From the NCBI GenBank assembly GCA_013286235.1, contig JABDGE010000028.1, positions 1,825 through 40,066 on the forward strand: a stretch of DNA of 38,242 nucleotides, in the 5' to 3' direction. The notes under the pieces are model-generated. The model was not told where the DNA came from. It saw only the letters and a list, made by a program, of their open reading frames with translations, and did not search any database. Shown here piece after piece: positions 17,180 to 23,931 of this stretch; position 1 is the first letter of the stretch, and each line of letters opens with the position of its first letter. The DNA comes from Bacteroidota bacterium. GTDB taxonomy: Bacteria; Bacteroidota; Bacteroidia; Sphingobacteriales; Sphingobacteriaceae. The position numbers were made by a program, and so were the translations under genes.

Positions 17180-17794
17180 ATGAAAAAAATTGAAGTTATT
17201 GCTACGCTCGTGCTTTGCTCACTGAGCGTTCTTAATTTGGCGGCACAATCGACAGATACGACCCGAAACCTTTACATTGATGTGCATCATTTTGGCCCTG
17301 GCAAAGTAAAACTTGCCGATGTGGCCGCTGCCCATCAAAAAGATCTTGCTATTGAGAAAAAATTCGGGGTGAACTTTATTGACTATTGGGTGGATGAAAA
17401 GGAAGGCACCGTTTATTGCCTTTCGACCGCACCAGACAGCATGGCTATCCGCAATACCCATGCCTCCGCTCATGGTTTACTGCCTGACCAGATCTATTCG
17501 GTGAAAAGCGGGCAGGAGTCGCCTGTCAATAATGGAAAGAAGTTTTTTTTAGATATTCATTACCTCGGCGCGGGTAAAGTAACCGCCAAAGACGTTGCGG
17601 CAGCCCATTTGAAGGACCTTGCAGTAGAGAAAAAACACGGCGTTAATTTTATCAATTACTGGGTAAATGAGCGAAGCGGTACGGTAATGTGTTTATCGCA
17701 GGCGCCGGATTCCGCTGCTGTAGTGGAAACGCACAGGGAAGCACATGGCCTTCTTCCGGCCAGCGTTGAAGAGGTGAAGCCGGGTGGGCAGTAG
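17180..17794 (+). CDS. Exported protein with two tandem DUF4242 domains
   Basis: A 204-residue protein with a signal peptide (residues 1-23, ending NLAAQ). It has two copies of one DUF4242-type unit, about residues 30-107 and 120-197. Each copy has an HxxGxGKV start, an AAAH..DLA helix, GVNFI.YWV.E, a CLS.APDS turn and H..AHGLLP at the end. His residues repeat in register (H37, H52, H94, H98 and H127, H143, H185, H189), which suggests metal binding, in line with nickel binding reported for SCO4226; this is inference. The gene is divergent from the LAL-like regulator, which probably controls it. The doubled domain may form an intramolecular version of the dimer. Confidence 0.85.
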   Translation: MKKIEVIATLVLCSLSVLNLAAQSTDTTRNLYIDVHHFGPGKVKLADVAAAHQKDLAIEKKFGVNFIDYWVDEKEGTVYCLSTAPDSMAIRNTHASAHGLLPDQIYSVKSGQESPVNNGKKFFLDIHYLGAGKVTAKDVAAAHLKDLAVEKKHGVNFINYWVNERSGTVMCLSQAPDSAAVVETHREAHGLLPASVEEVKPGGQ

Positions 17795-17965
17795 GCAGTT
17801 GGCAGTGGGCAGTGGGGAGTAGTGAATGGTGAGTTGTGAGTGGGGGTTGTTTGGAAAGTAGCAGTGGCAGTAGCAGTTGGCAGTTGTGAGTGGCAGTTTG
17901 CAGTGGGCAGTGCGGAGTACGGTTTATTTGGAAAGTGGCAGTGGCAGTAGGCAGTTAGCGGTTTG
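17788..17965. repeat. 7-bp periodic array (ggcagtt/ggcagtg/gtgagtg)
   Basis: About 25 degenerate 7-bp units run from the last codons of the DUF4242 gene through the intergenic space. Words such as agtggcagtagcagt also occur at 18590 and near 36450. A reverse-strand ORF across it (17656-17979) merely reads the repeat and is not a gene. The rest of the 308-base gap to the next gene holds a candidate -7 box. Confidence 0.85.
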
Positions 17966-18015
17966 CAGGGAAATAGCAATTTCGCATCCGGTCATTTTAT
18001 TTGCCCCAAAAAGCG

Positions 18016-18023
18016 TACCTTTG
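18016..18023 (+). promoter_or_regulatory. Putative -7 box TACCTTTG for the J-domain gene
   Basis: Exact TAnnTTTG match about 80 bases before the ATG at 18103. This would give a ~70-base leader. Confidence 0.5.
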
Positions 18024-18102
18024 CAAAATTATTTTCTTGAACATCGCCGTAATTATTCCACGTGCTATCAATTCAATGACAATAAGTTAAGGAATTGAAC
18101 CG

Positions 18103-18552
18103 ATGAAAAAAATTACAGACTACCGCAAACTTTTAGAAGTAGATAAAGACGCCGAACTGCAGGAACTAAAAACCGTTTACCGCAGTTTAATGAAAACCTG
18201 GCATCCCGATAAGTTTCATGATAATGCCGAAGAAAAGCTGGCGGCCGAAGAAAAAAGCAAAACCATTATTGAAGCTTACCACTTTTTGGTAAGCATTGCC
18301 CCTGAAACGCTTAACCAAACCGCTTCGGAATACAACCAAACTACCGCCAATTCGGGCATCCTTGATTTTGAATATAAGGCACAGGTGCTAAAAATATACT
18401 TTGCTGACGGCAATACCTATGAATACTTCGATGTGCCAAAGGAGGTTTACCGCAAGCTCGTCAATGCAGATTCGCCTGGCCGCTTTGCCCGGAGGCATAT
18501 TTTCAATGCCTACGTTTACCGGAGCCTGAATAAATTGGTTGCGACGGCGTGA
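18103..18552 (+). CDS. J-domain protein fused to a KTSC domain
   Basis: A 149-residue cytosolic protein. Residues ~5-70 are a J domain with the intact HPD motif (H34-P35-D36, in TWHPDKF), which stimulates Hsp70/DnaK ATPase. Residues ~86-147 look like a KTSC domain (LKIYFADGNTYEYFDVP, then SPGRFARRHIFNAYVYR), a short module sometimes linked to Lys-tRNA synthetase C-termini or nucleic-acid binding. It lacks the Gly/Phe and zinc regions of DnaJ, so it is a specialised co-chaperone that may deliver DnaK to a specific client. The KTSC core motif is degenerate here. No operon partner is seen. Confidence 0.8.
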   Translation: MKKITDYRKLLEVDKDAELQELKTVYRSLMKTWHPDKFHDNAEEKLAAEEKSKTIIEAYHFLVSIAPETLNQTASEYNQTTANSGILDFEYKAQVLKIYFADGNTYEYFDVPKEVYRKLVNADSPGRFARRHIFNAYVYRSLNKLVATA

Positions 18553-18675
18553 TGGTGAGTTGGGAATGGTGAGTTATGAGTGGCAATGGCAGTAGCAGTT
18601 TGTTCATGGTTCATAGTTCATGGTTCATGGCCGGAGTAAGCGGGAGAGTGAGTAGGGAGTGGTGAATGGAGAGTT
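18553..18675. repeat. 7-bp periodic array (gtgagtt, ttcatgg words)
   Basis: Immediately after the J-domain gene come gtgagtt/ggcagta units, then ttcatgg, ttcatag, ttcatgg, ttcatgg (18603-18630) and the word ggccgga. The combination ttcatggccgga occurs again near 36435. Confidence 0.8.
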
Positions 18676-18773
18676 GGAAAACGCACGACTGATAAATTTT
18701 GATTTTCAACTATTTAGGCTTAATATTATACTCAAATAGAGCTGTTCAATCCTTTCAATCAAGCTTTAAGCCC

Positions 18774-19277
18774 ATGCCCAATCATCTTTCAACCTTAGGA
18801 ATTATCCATACCGCCATCAGCATTATTGCGATTTTGGTGGCATTTTATGCTTTGTACCGCGAAGGGAAGATCAACCCGCTAAGCGGCCCGGGAAAATTAT
18901 ATATCTGGCTGACGGTGCTGACCTGCGTAACCGGTTTCCCTATTATGAAGACGGGGCATCTTTCCGGGGGACACTTTATTGCCATTCTCATTGTGATCCT
19001 GTTGCCATTGGGAATATATGCCGGCAGGATATTCGGCAAAGCAGCTCCCTACGTACAGGTTATCGCCCTATCGGCAACTCTTTTTCTGTCTTTAGTGCCT
19101 GCGGTTATCGAAACGCTAACCAGGCTCCCCATCAGCAGCCCGATAGCTGGCGGCCCGGCCGCCCCGATCGTAAAAACAGGGCTTGCCATTTTGTTTGCCC
19201 TTTTTATTGTTGGGGTTATTTACCAGGTGTTTAGGCTGAGGCGTCTGCAAGTCAGCCATCGCAAAGTTGACCTTTGA
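18774..19277 (+). CDS. Integral membrane protein, four to five predicted segments
   Basis: A 167-residue hydrophobic protein. Membrane segments are visible at about residues 8-27, 40-58, 63-86, 90-112 and 133-152, with a short basic C-terminal tail (RLRRLQVSHRK). The ATG at 18774 is chosen because the first membrane segment follows directly; an upstream in-frame start at 18699 would add an unrelated 25-residue leader. No enzymatic motif is seen and the family is not recognised. Confidence 0.7.
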   Translation: MPNHLSTLGIIHTAISIIAILVAFYALYREGKINPLSGPGKLYIWLTVLTCVTGFPIMKTGHLSGGHFIAILIVILLPLGIYAGRIFGKAAPYVQVIALSATLFLSLVPAVIETLTRLPISSPIAGGPAAPIVKTGLAILFALFIVGVIYQVFRLRRLQVSHRKVDL

Positions 19278-19333
19278 GGGGTTTATTTGCCGAAATAAGT
19301 TTTGTATATTTGTGAGTAAGATATTTGCCCGGC

Positions 19334-19552
19334 ATGGAAACTGTTTTGCTTCAGATTAATAGCGACAAAGCTTATAAGCTTATTGAGGACCTTGAAGCCT
19401 TGCATATCGTTAAAGTGCTCGAAAAAAACCTACACGTTAAAGAAAAATTATCTGAAAGATTTGCAGGCGCACTCAATCTCTCTGACGAAGAATACATTCG
19501 CTTTCAGGAATCCGTCATTCAAAGCAGAAACGAGTGGGAAAGGGATATTTAA
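19334..19552 (+). CDS. Antitoxin of the VapC-type module
   Basis: A 72-residue protein beginning METVLLQINSDKAYKLIEDLE. It has an N-terminal strand and helix, then a charged helical C terminus (LSDEEYIRFQESVIQSRNEWERDI), the common layout of Bacteroidota antitoxins placed before PIN toxins. Its last codons overlap the probable start of the PIN-domain frame (19534). It is intact, whereas the toxin frame contains a stop. The DNA-binding fold is not recognisable by eye. Confidence 0.75.
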   Translation: METVLLQINSDKAYKLIEDLEALHIVKVLEKNLHVKEKLSERFAGALNLSDEEYIRFQESVIQSRNEWERDI

Positions 19553-19929
19553 TAGACACTAACATTGTTATTTGATATTTAGACGATAAGTTACCCGCTC
19601 ACGGAATGCTGTTGATGCATTCCATAATTGACGATATTCCCAATATATCGGCGATAACCAAAATAGAAGTTTTGAGATTTAATACTCCTGAAGATGCGTA
19701 TGCAATTTTGGAAGATTTTATCAGCCGAAGTGCGATTTTTGATTTGAATGATTTGGTCGTTGACCGGACTATTCAGATTTGCAAGGCTAACCGAATTAAA
19801 TTACCAGATGCAATTATTGCAGCTACGGCGCTTGTCTATAACCTTACGTTAATTACCCGCAACATCTCTGATTTTAAAAATATAAACGGTTTAGAATTAT
19901 TGAATCCCTGGGACGTGCCAGGTAATTAG
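19534..19929 (+). pseudogene. VapC-type PIN-domain toxin with in-frame TGA
   Basis: The frame overlapping the antitoxin end reads GYLIDTNIVI, which is the N-terminal PIN motif with its first catalytic Asp, and then hits TGA at 19573-19575. Translation continues in the same frame as YLDDKLP, and from ATG 19606 to 19929 as the rest of a VapC: ISAITKIEVLRF, LPDAIIAATALVYNLTLITRN and ending DFKNINGLELLNPW. The remaining acidic residues of the Mg2+ site are thus present but separated from the first Asp. A GTG at 19534 is the likely original start. Restarting at 19606 would lose the first Asp and should be inactive. One nucleotide (TGA from, for example, TGG or a Asp/Tyr codon) explains the lesion. 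Confidence 0.78.
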
Positions 19930-19950
19930 TCACGAGTCACCAACCATTCC

Positions 19951-19958
19951 TAATTTTG
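19951..19958 (+). promoter_or_regulatory. Putative -7 box TAATTTTG
   Basis: Matches TAnnTTTG, 23 bases before the GTG at 19982. A G-rich RBS-like aaggga lies just before the start codon. Confidence 0.5.
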
Positions 19959-19981
19959 TATGGTAATATTAAAACAAGGGA

Positions 19982-20563
19982 GTGAAATATTTACGTTTAC
20001 TTTTTTTCGCGGCTCTATTATTGACATTGTCGATCAATTCATTTGGGCAAACGGAAGCTAAAAAATTCAGCCGGGCCGACAGTCTTTTTGTTTTCAACCC
20101 CGGGCTGGATTTAAAGACGAGGCAGAAAATGCTCGATAGCGCATTTGCCAATAATAGCACCGCACCAAACTTTGTAGTGATATTCGCTACAAATCAGTTA
20201 ATCGGGGTTACTAAGGAAATTTGTACAGAAGCCCCATTCGTTGAGGGCGGAATCGACAGAAACAACGGCAAGCAAAAAAACCAAAATTACAAATCACAAC
20301 ATTTTTATTTCAACACCAAGGCTGCTTTGGAAAACATAGGTTTTAATGAATATACTTACAGTGAATTATTGGCGTATGGACAAAATCAAGAAGTAAGAAA
20401 AATCGTCACTGAGGTTTTAAAAACCGACAGAGCCTTTGATTTAAATTTTCAGGGAACCACCAAACAGCAACGGATGCTTGCACATATTTTATTTAACAAT
20501 GCGATTATGTCGATAACCGGAGATATTGCCGGAAATCTTATGACTTTGACTAAAATCAAATAG
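19982..20563 (+). CDS. Exported protein of unknown function
   Basis: A 193-residue protein translated from GTG 19982, behind an aaggga ribosome-binding sequence. A signal peptide covers residues ~1-22 (ending NSFGQ). After that it is soluble and mixed alpha/beta, with no motif I recognise. It sits alone between the VapC-type module and the GlxA-type regulator. Confidence 0.7.
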   Translation: MKYLRLLFFAALLLTLSINSFGQTEAKKFSRADSLFVFNPGLDLKTRQKMLDSAFANNSTAPNFVVIFATNQLIGVTKEICTEAPFVEGGIDRNNGKQKNQNYKSQHFYFNTKAALENIGFNEYTYSELLAYGQNQEVRKIVTEVLKTDRAFDLNFQGTTKQQRMLAHILFNNAIMSITGDIAGNLMTLTKIK

Positions 20564-20612
20564 CGCATTAAATCCGGCAAAGATATTGTTGGCCCTTTTT
20601 CCTCCCCTTCCC

Positions 20613-21590
20613 TCACCCCAATTTCCCATATTTTTTCTGGTATTCCTTTGGGTTGAGGGCAACATTCCTTTTAAATATTTTTCGAAAAAATCCAATGTCG
20701 TCATAACCACATTTGAAAGCTACCTCGTCAATGCTGTCATAACTGTTTTCGAGCAGCTTTTTTGCCGCCTCAATCCGTACCCGCTGTAAATATTCAAGCG
20801 GTGTATTGCCGGTTGCTGCCTCAAAGCGGCGGATAAAATTGCGGTTGCTCATGTAGTATCTCCCGGCTAAACCTTCGATGGACAGGGAATGCTCATAATT
20901 TTTCTCAATAAATAGCTGTGCCTCCACAATCTTTTCATCAGAATGGTTCCGTTGAAGCTGAAAAACAGAAAAGGTATGCTGGGGCAGCTGATGGGTATTG
21001 ATCATCAGGATCTTCGACACCATGATAGCTTCCTGGTGACCAAAATATTTTTCAACCAGGTAGATCATAAAAGTAGTAAAAACAAAGGCCCCGCCGCATG
21101 TATAGATATTCCCCTGGTCGATGATGATTTTGTCATCTTGTACTTCCACCTCGGGGTATCTCTGCCTGAACAGATCTGCAAACCTTATATTGGTAGTTAC
21201 TTTTTTACCTTTAAGTAAGCCCGTTTCCGCCAATAAAAAGGCGCCTATGCAAATACTCGCCAAATCAGCTTTGTTGTCGTGCTGATGCCCAAGCCAGTCA
21301 ATAAGCCTGCGTTCGCTGTTTAACACATCGTCAATTTTAGCCGAACGCATCGCAGGGATGATCACGAGGTCATATACATTGTCAGCAGTTAGTTGTTCTT
21401 CTTTGCCGGTATCCATCGCTTTGCGCCATAAATCACCGTTATCCGCCCTTACATAGTCTATCGCAATAGGATATTTTAAAGGGCTGCCCGTCAGCTGGGG
21501 CACGGTAAGCGCCAATGCGGTCCATATTTCAGCCGGCCCGGTTACACAGGTAGCTACGGCATATTCATAATTGAGTATGGCTATACGCAT
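20613..21590 (-). CDS. GlxA-type transcriptional regulator (DJ-1/PfpI-like + AraC)
   Basis: A 325-residue two-domain regulator. Residues ~1-200 are a class I glutamine-amidotransferase/DJ-1-like domain, with a Cys at position 114 in SICIGAFLLAETGLL, the spot of the nucleophile elbow in related proteins. It probably serves as a sensor rather than an enzyme. Residues ~218-322 are an AraC helix-turn-helix pair (SIEGLAGRYYMSNRNFIRRFE; then VAFKCGYDDIGFFRKIFKR). The gene is divergent from the first SRPBCC gene with ~308 bases between, so it is the natural candidate regulator of 21899-23080. The inducer is unknown. Confidence 0.9.
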   Translation of the reverse strand: MRIAILNYEYAVATCVTGPAEIWTALALTVPQLTGSPLKYPIAIDYVRADNGDLWRKAMDTGKEEQLTADNVYDLVIIPAMRSAKIDDVLNSERRLIDWLGHQHDNKADLASICIGAFLLAETGLLKGKKVTTNIRFADLFRQRYPEVEVQDDKIIIDQGNIYTCGGAFVFTTFMIYLVEKYFGHQEAIMVSKILMINTHQLPQHTFSVFQLQRNHSDEKIVEAQLFIEKNYEHSLSIEGLAGRYYMSNRNFIRRFEAATGNTPLEYLQRVRIEAAKKLLENSYDSIDEVAFKCGYDDIGFFRKIFKRNVALNPKEYQKKYGKLG

Positions 21591-21795
21591 TTTGATTTAC
21601 GATTTACGAATTACGATTTACGATTTTTCGCGATCGTGATATTTTTAAAGGTGCTCAAGAGTGTTTCGCCGTTTACGATTTTTTATTTCTTCGTCATCAC
21701 ATCCATCATCCGTGCATTTTCTATTCCTCATTTGCACATCTGCATATCCGCACATCTGCACATCCACAACACATCCGCACATCCGCACGTCACAA
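21591..21795. repeat. 7-bp and 8-bp periodic arrays in the divergent intergenic region
   Basis: gatttac units (7 bp) at 21594-21628 are followed by 8-bp units of the acatctgc/acatccgc type at 21731-21793. The latter match the array at 31349-31412. The remainder of this 308-base gap holds only a -7 box candidate. Confidence 0.85.
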
Positions 21796-21869
21796 AGATA
21801 TTGTTCAAATGGCAAAATCGACTAATTTAATTGTCATTTCTGCCATGTAAATCGCATTGCAGATTCATC

Positions 21870-21877
21870 TACTTTTG
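21870..21877 (+). promoter_or_regulatory. Putative -7 box TACTTTTG for SRPBCC gene 1
   Basis: Exact TAnnTTTG match, 21 bases before ATG 21899, the same distance as at the two VOC genes. Confidence 0.6.
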
Positions 21878-21898
21878 ACATAACAAAAAGAGTTAATC

Positions 21899-22399
21899 AT
21901 GGAAAATCAAAATTTCACTGCTACCCTAATGGTAGATCAAACTCCACAAGAGGTGTTTGATGCATTCAATAATGTTCGCGGGTGGTGGTCAGAGAATATC
22001 GAAGGTGGTACCGAAAAACTTAACGGTGAATTTTCCTATCACTACGAGGATATTCATTACTGTAAGATCAAATTGATCGAAGTGGTTCCGGGTCAAAGAG
22101 TGGTTTGGCTGGTGCTCGACAATTATTTCAAATTCACCAACGATAAAAACGAATGGATCGGCACAAAGATCGTTTTTGACATTTCGGAGAAAGATGGACA
22201 AACTGTGGCTACGTTTACGCATGAAGGTTTGGTTCCGCAGTATGAATGTTTTGAGATATGCCGCGAAGCCTGGACCAATTACATAAAGTACAGTTTACGT
22301 AACCTGATCACCACAGGCCAGGGACAGCCCAGCGGAAAAGACCATGATGACTTTGATGTTAGTATGGTTGAGAAGTGGAGGCTGGATCAGGAGATATAG
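21899..22399 (+). CDS. SRPBCC-fold protein (AHSA1-like), copy 1
   Basis: A 166-residue START/Bet v1-type protein. It opens with the strand FTATLMVDQTPQEVFDAFNNVRGWW, the canonical AHSA1-like start, and ends with a long helix containing WTNYIKYSLRNLITTGQG. The fold makes a deep hydrophobic pocket that binds lipids or aromatic ligands. A C-terminal 20-residue extension (GKDHDDFDVSMVEKWRLDQEI) is absent from copy 2. It has its own TACTTTTG box and lies opposite the GlxA-type gene, which may regulate it. No enzyme activity can be read from the sequence. Confidence 0.88.
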   Translation: MENQNFTATLMVDQTPQEVFDAFNNVRGWWSENIEGGTEKLNGEFSYHYEDIHYCKIKLIEVVPGQRVVWLVLDNYFKFTNDKNEWIGTKIVFDISEKDGQTVATFTHEGLVPQYECFEICREAWTNYIKYSLRNLITTGQGQPSGKDHDDFDVSMVEKWRLDQEI

Positions 22400-22566
22400 T
22401 GTTAAGTCGAGGTTTCGGTGTGCTATTAGGTAAGGATTGGATGGCGATAATGAACGCGCTCCGTTGACTCACCCCGGCATTTCCGCCCCCTGACGGATCG
22501 CCGACCCTCACTATCGCAGGCGATAAAGAGGGTAAAGCCCGGCACTTTTTTGACTTAATTGCATTG

Positions 22567-22588
22567 AGGGTTTCTGGCCAGGAACCCT
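22567..22588. promoter_or_regulatory. Near-perfect inverted repeat upstream of SRPBCC copy 2
   Basis: agggtttctgg and ccaggaaccct face each other with one mismatch and no spacer (22567-22588), 42 bases before ATG 22631. It could be an operator or an RNA hairpin. Confidence 0.4.
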
Positions 22589-22630
22589 GTGTGCCAGATT
22601 TTAAAAATCAAATATAAAAAAGGAAATAAA

Positions 22631-23080
22631 ATGAAAACATCAGATTTTACAACTACCATATTGGTAGACCAAACGCCAGAAGAAGCCTTTGCCGCCATTA
22701 ATAACGTCCGCGGATGGTGGACCGGGGAACCCGGGGTTGAGGGCAGCACCGACAAGCTCAATGATGAGTTTACCTATGACTACAAACCCTACCATCACAC
22801 CAAACAGAAGATAATGGAGTTGATCCCGGGAAAGAAAATTACCTGGCTTGTGATTGACAGTGAAATTAACTTTGTTGAAGACAAAAACGAATGGACAGGC
22901 ACAAAGATTATGTTTGAGATTAGCAAAAAGGCCGACAAAACTGAGGTTCGTTTTACGCACGTCGGCCTGGTTCCGGGTGTTCCGTGCTATAACGACTGTT
23001 CAAACGCATGGGGCTCGTACATAAAAGGAAGTTTGTTCAAATTAATAACAGAGGGAAAAGGAGTGACCGCGCCGGAATAA
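22631..23080 (+). CDS. SRPBCC-fold protein (AHSA1-like), copy 2
   Basis: A 149-residue paralogue of the gene 230 bases upstream. It keeps the layout: FTTTILVDQTPEEAFAAINNVRGWW, an EWTGTKIMFEI strand and the closing helix WGSYIKGSLFKLIT. Divergence is substantial (about half identical by eye), so this duplication is older than the VOC one. The ATG at 22631 follows an aggaaat ribosome-binding sequence; a longer frame from 22589 is not needed. Two cysteines in VPCYNDCSNAW replace ECFEICREAW of copy 1, with both Cys kept in spacing. Ligand unknown. Confidence 0.87.
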   Translation: MKTSDFTTTILVDQTPEEAFAAINNVRGWWTGEPGVEGSTDKLNDEFTYDYKPYHHTKQKIMELIPGKKITWLVIDSEINFVEDKNEWTGTKIMFEISKKADKTEVRFTHVGLVPGVPCYNDCSNAWGSYIKGSLFKLITEGKGVTAPE

Positions 23081-23141
23081 AATTTCCAGGATTCTTAAAA
23101 TGTTTCCCTTTGCCGGTCGTCTTAATTATTAAACAAACCCG

Positions 23142-23855
23142 ATGGAAACAACTTTTTTACAACACATCAAAAAACGCGCCGGCAAGCTGATCGAACCGGC
23201 TTTATTAAAATCGGGCAGGGTATTGGAAGTCCGTTCATGGGAGCCTTCTACGATGATTGAGATCGACCTGCATCTGCCGACCGCTGATATGCGGCACTGG
23301 GCGGATGTGCCTTATATCAAATTCAGGGTGGATGGGCTCACTTTCCGGGACTATACACCATCCGGCTGGGATGCCGATACGCATACGTGCACTCTTTACG
23401 TCGACGCCGCACATAAGGGGCCTGGCAGCAACTGGGCGCGGCGACTGCAGAAGAATGACATAGTTCAATACCTGAAGATAGATACCACACACCATATGCC
23501 CGATCCCACCAATTTGGTTGTTGGCCTGGGCGATCAAAGCAGCCTGGGGCATTTTTTCGGGCTTCAGCAATTAGTGTACCCGGTTACGCGTTTTACCGGC
23601 GCTGTGACTTTGACCGATAGCAATCATCGCAGCTTGTTCGCTGAATATTTCCGGTCGCCATTACAGCCGATAGCTGATACCGATAGCACAGGTCACGAAC
23701 GGTTAATGCATTGGGTGGGGGAGCAGGGCTTTTGTGCCGATCACACTTACTTTTACCTGGCAGGTAATAACAGCCTGGTAAGCGGTCTGCAAAGATCATT
23801 GCGTCAGCAGGGATTTAATTCCGGGCACATAAAAGTTAAGGGCTTTTGGTCCTGA
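23142..23855 (+). CDS. Siderophore-interacting protein (FAD-binding ferric reductase family)
   Basis: A 237-residue cytosolic flavoprotein of the SIP/ViuB type, which uses NAD(P)H to reduce ferric siderophores so that iron is released. Residues 69-72 (RDYT, followed by PSGW) are the FAD-binding motif RxYT, and GPGSNWA further on helps bind the flavin. Residues ~120-237 are the NAD(P)H domain with the typical ending YFYLAGNNSLVSGLQRSL and VKGFWS. No siderophore receptor or Fur gene is in the window. It follows the SRPBCC pair on the same strand after ~60 bases, so it may be part of the same transcript. Confidence 0.88.
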   Translation: METTFLQHIKKRAGKLIEPALLKSGRVLEVRSWEPSTMIEIDLHLPTADMRHWADVPYIKFRVDGLTFRDYTPSGWDADTHTCTLYVDAAHKGPGSNWARRLQKNDIVQYLKIDTTHHMPDPTNLVVGLGDQSSLGHFFGLQQLVYPVTRFTGAVTLTDSNHRSLFAEYFRSPLQPIADTDSTGHERLMHWVGEQGFCADHTYFYLAGNNSLVSGLQRSLRQQGFNSGHIKVKGFWS

Positions 23856-23931
23856 GGGGTTTTGATGAAATGGTCCTTTGTTAATTAACGGGCGCCGCCT
23901 AACCACTAATCTCCAATCTCCAACCTCTGCC

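Noticed and set aside
17656..17979. Minus-strand frame of 107 codons downstream of the exported DUF4242 gene
   Set aside because: Its Ala/Thr/Pro/His-rich product is a direct reading of the 7-bp periodic array.
21636..21830. Plus-strand frame with repeated His-Ile-Cys-Ile words
   Set aside because: It translates the acatctgc array and lies in a divergent promoter region.
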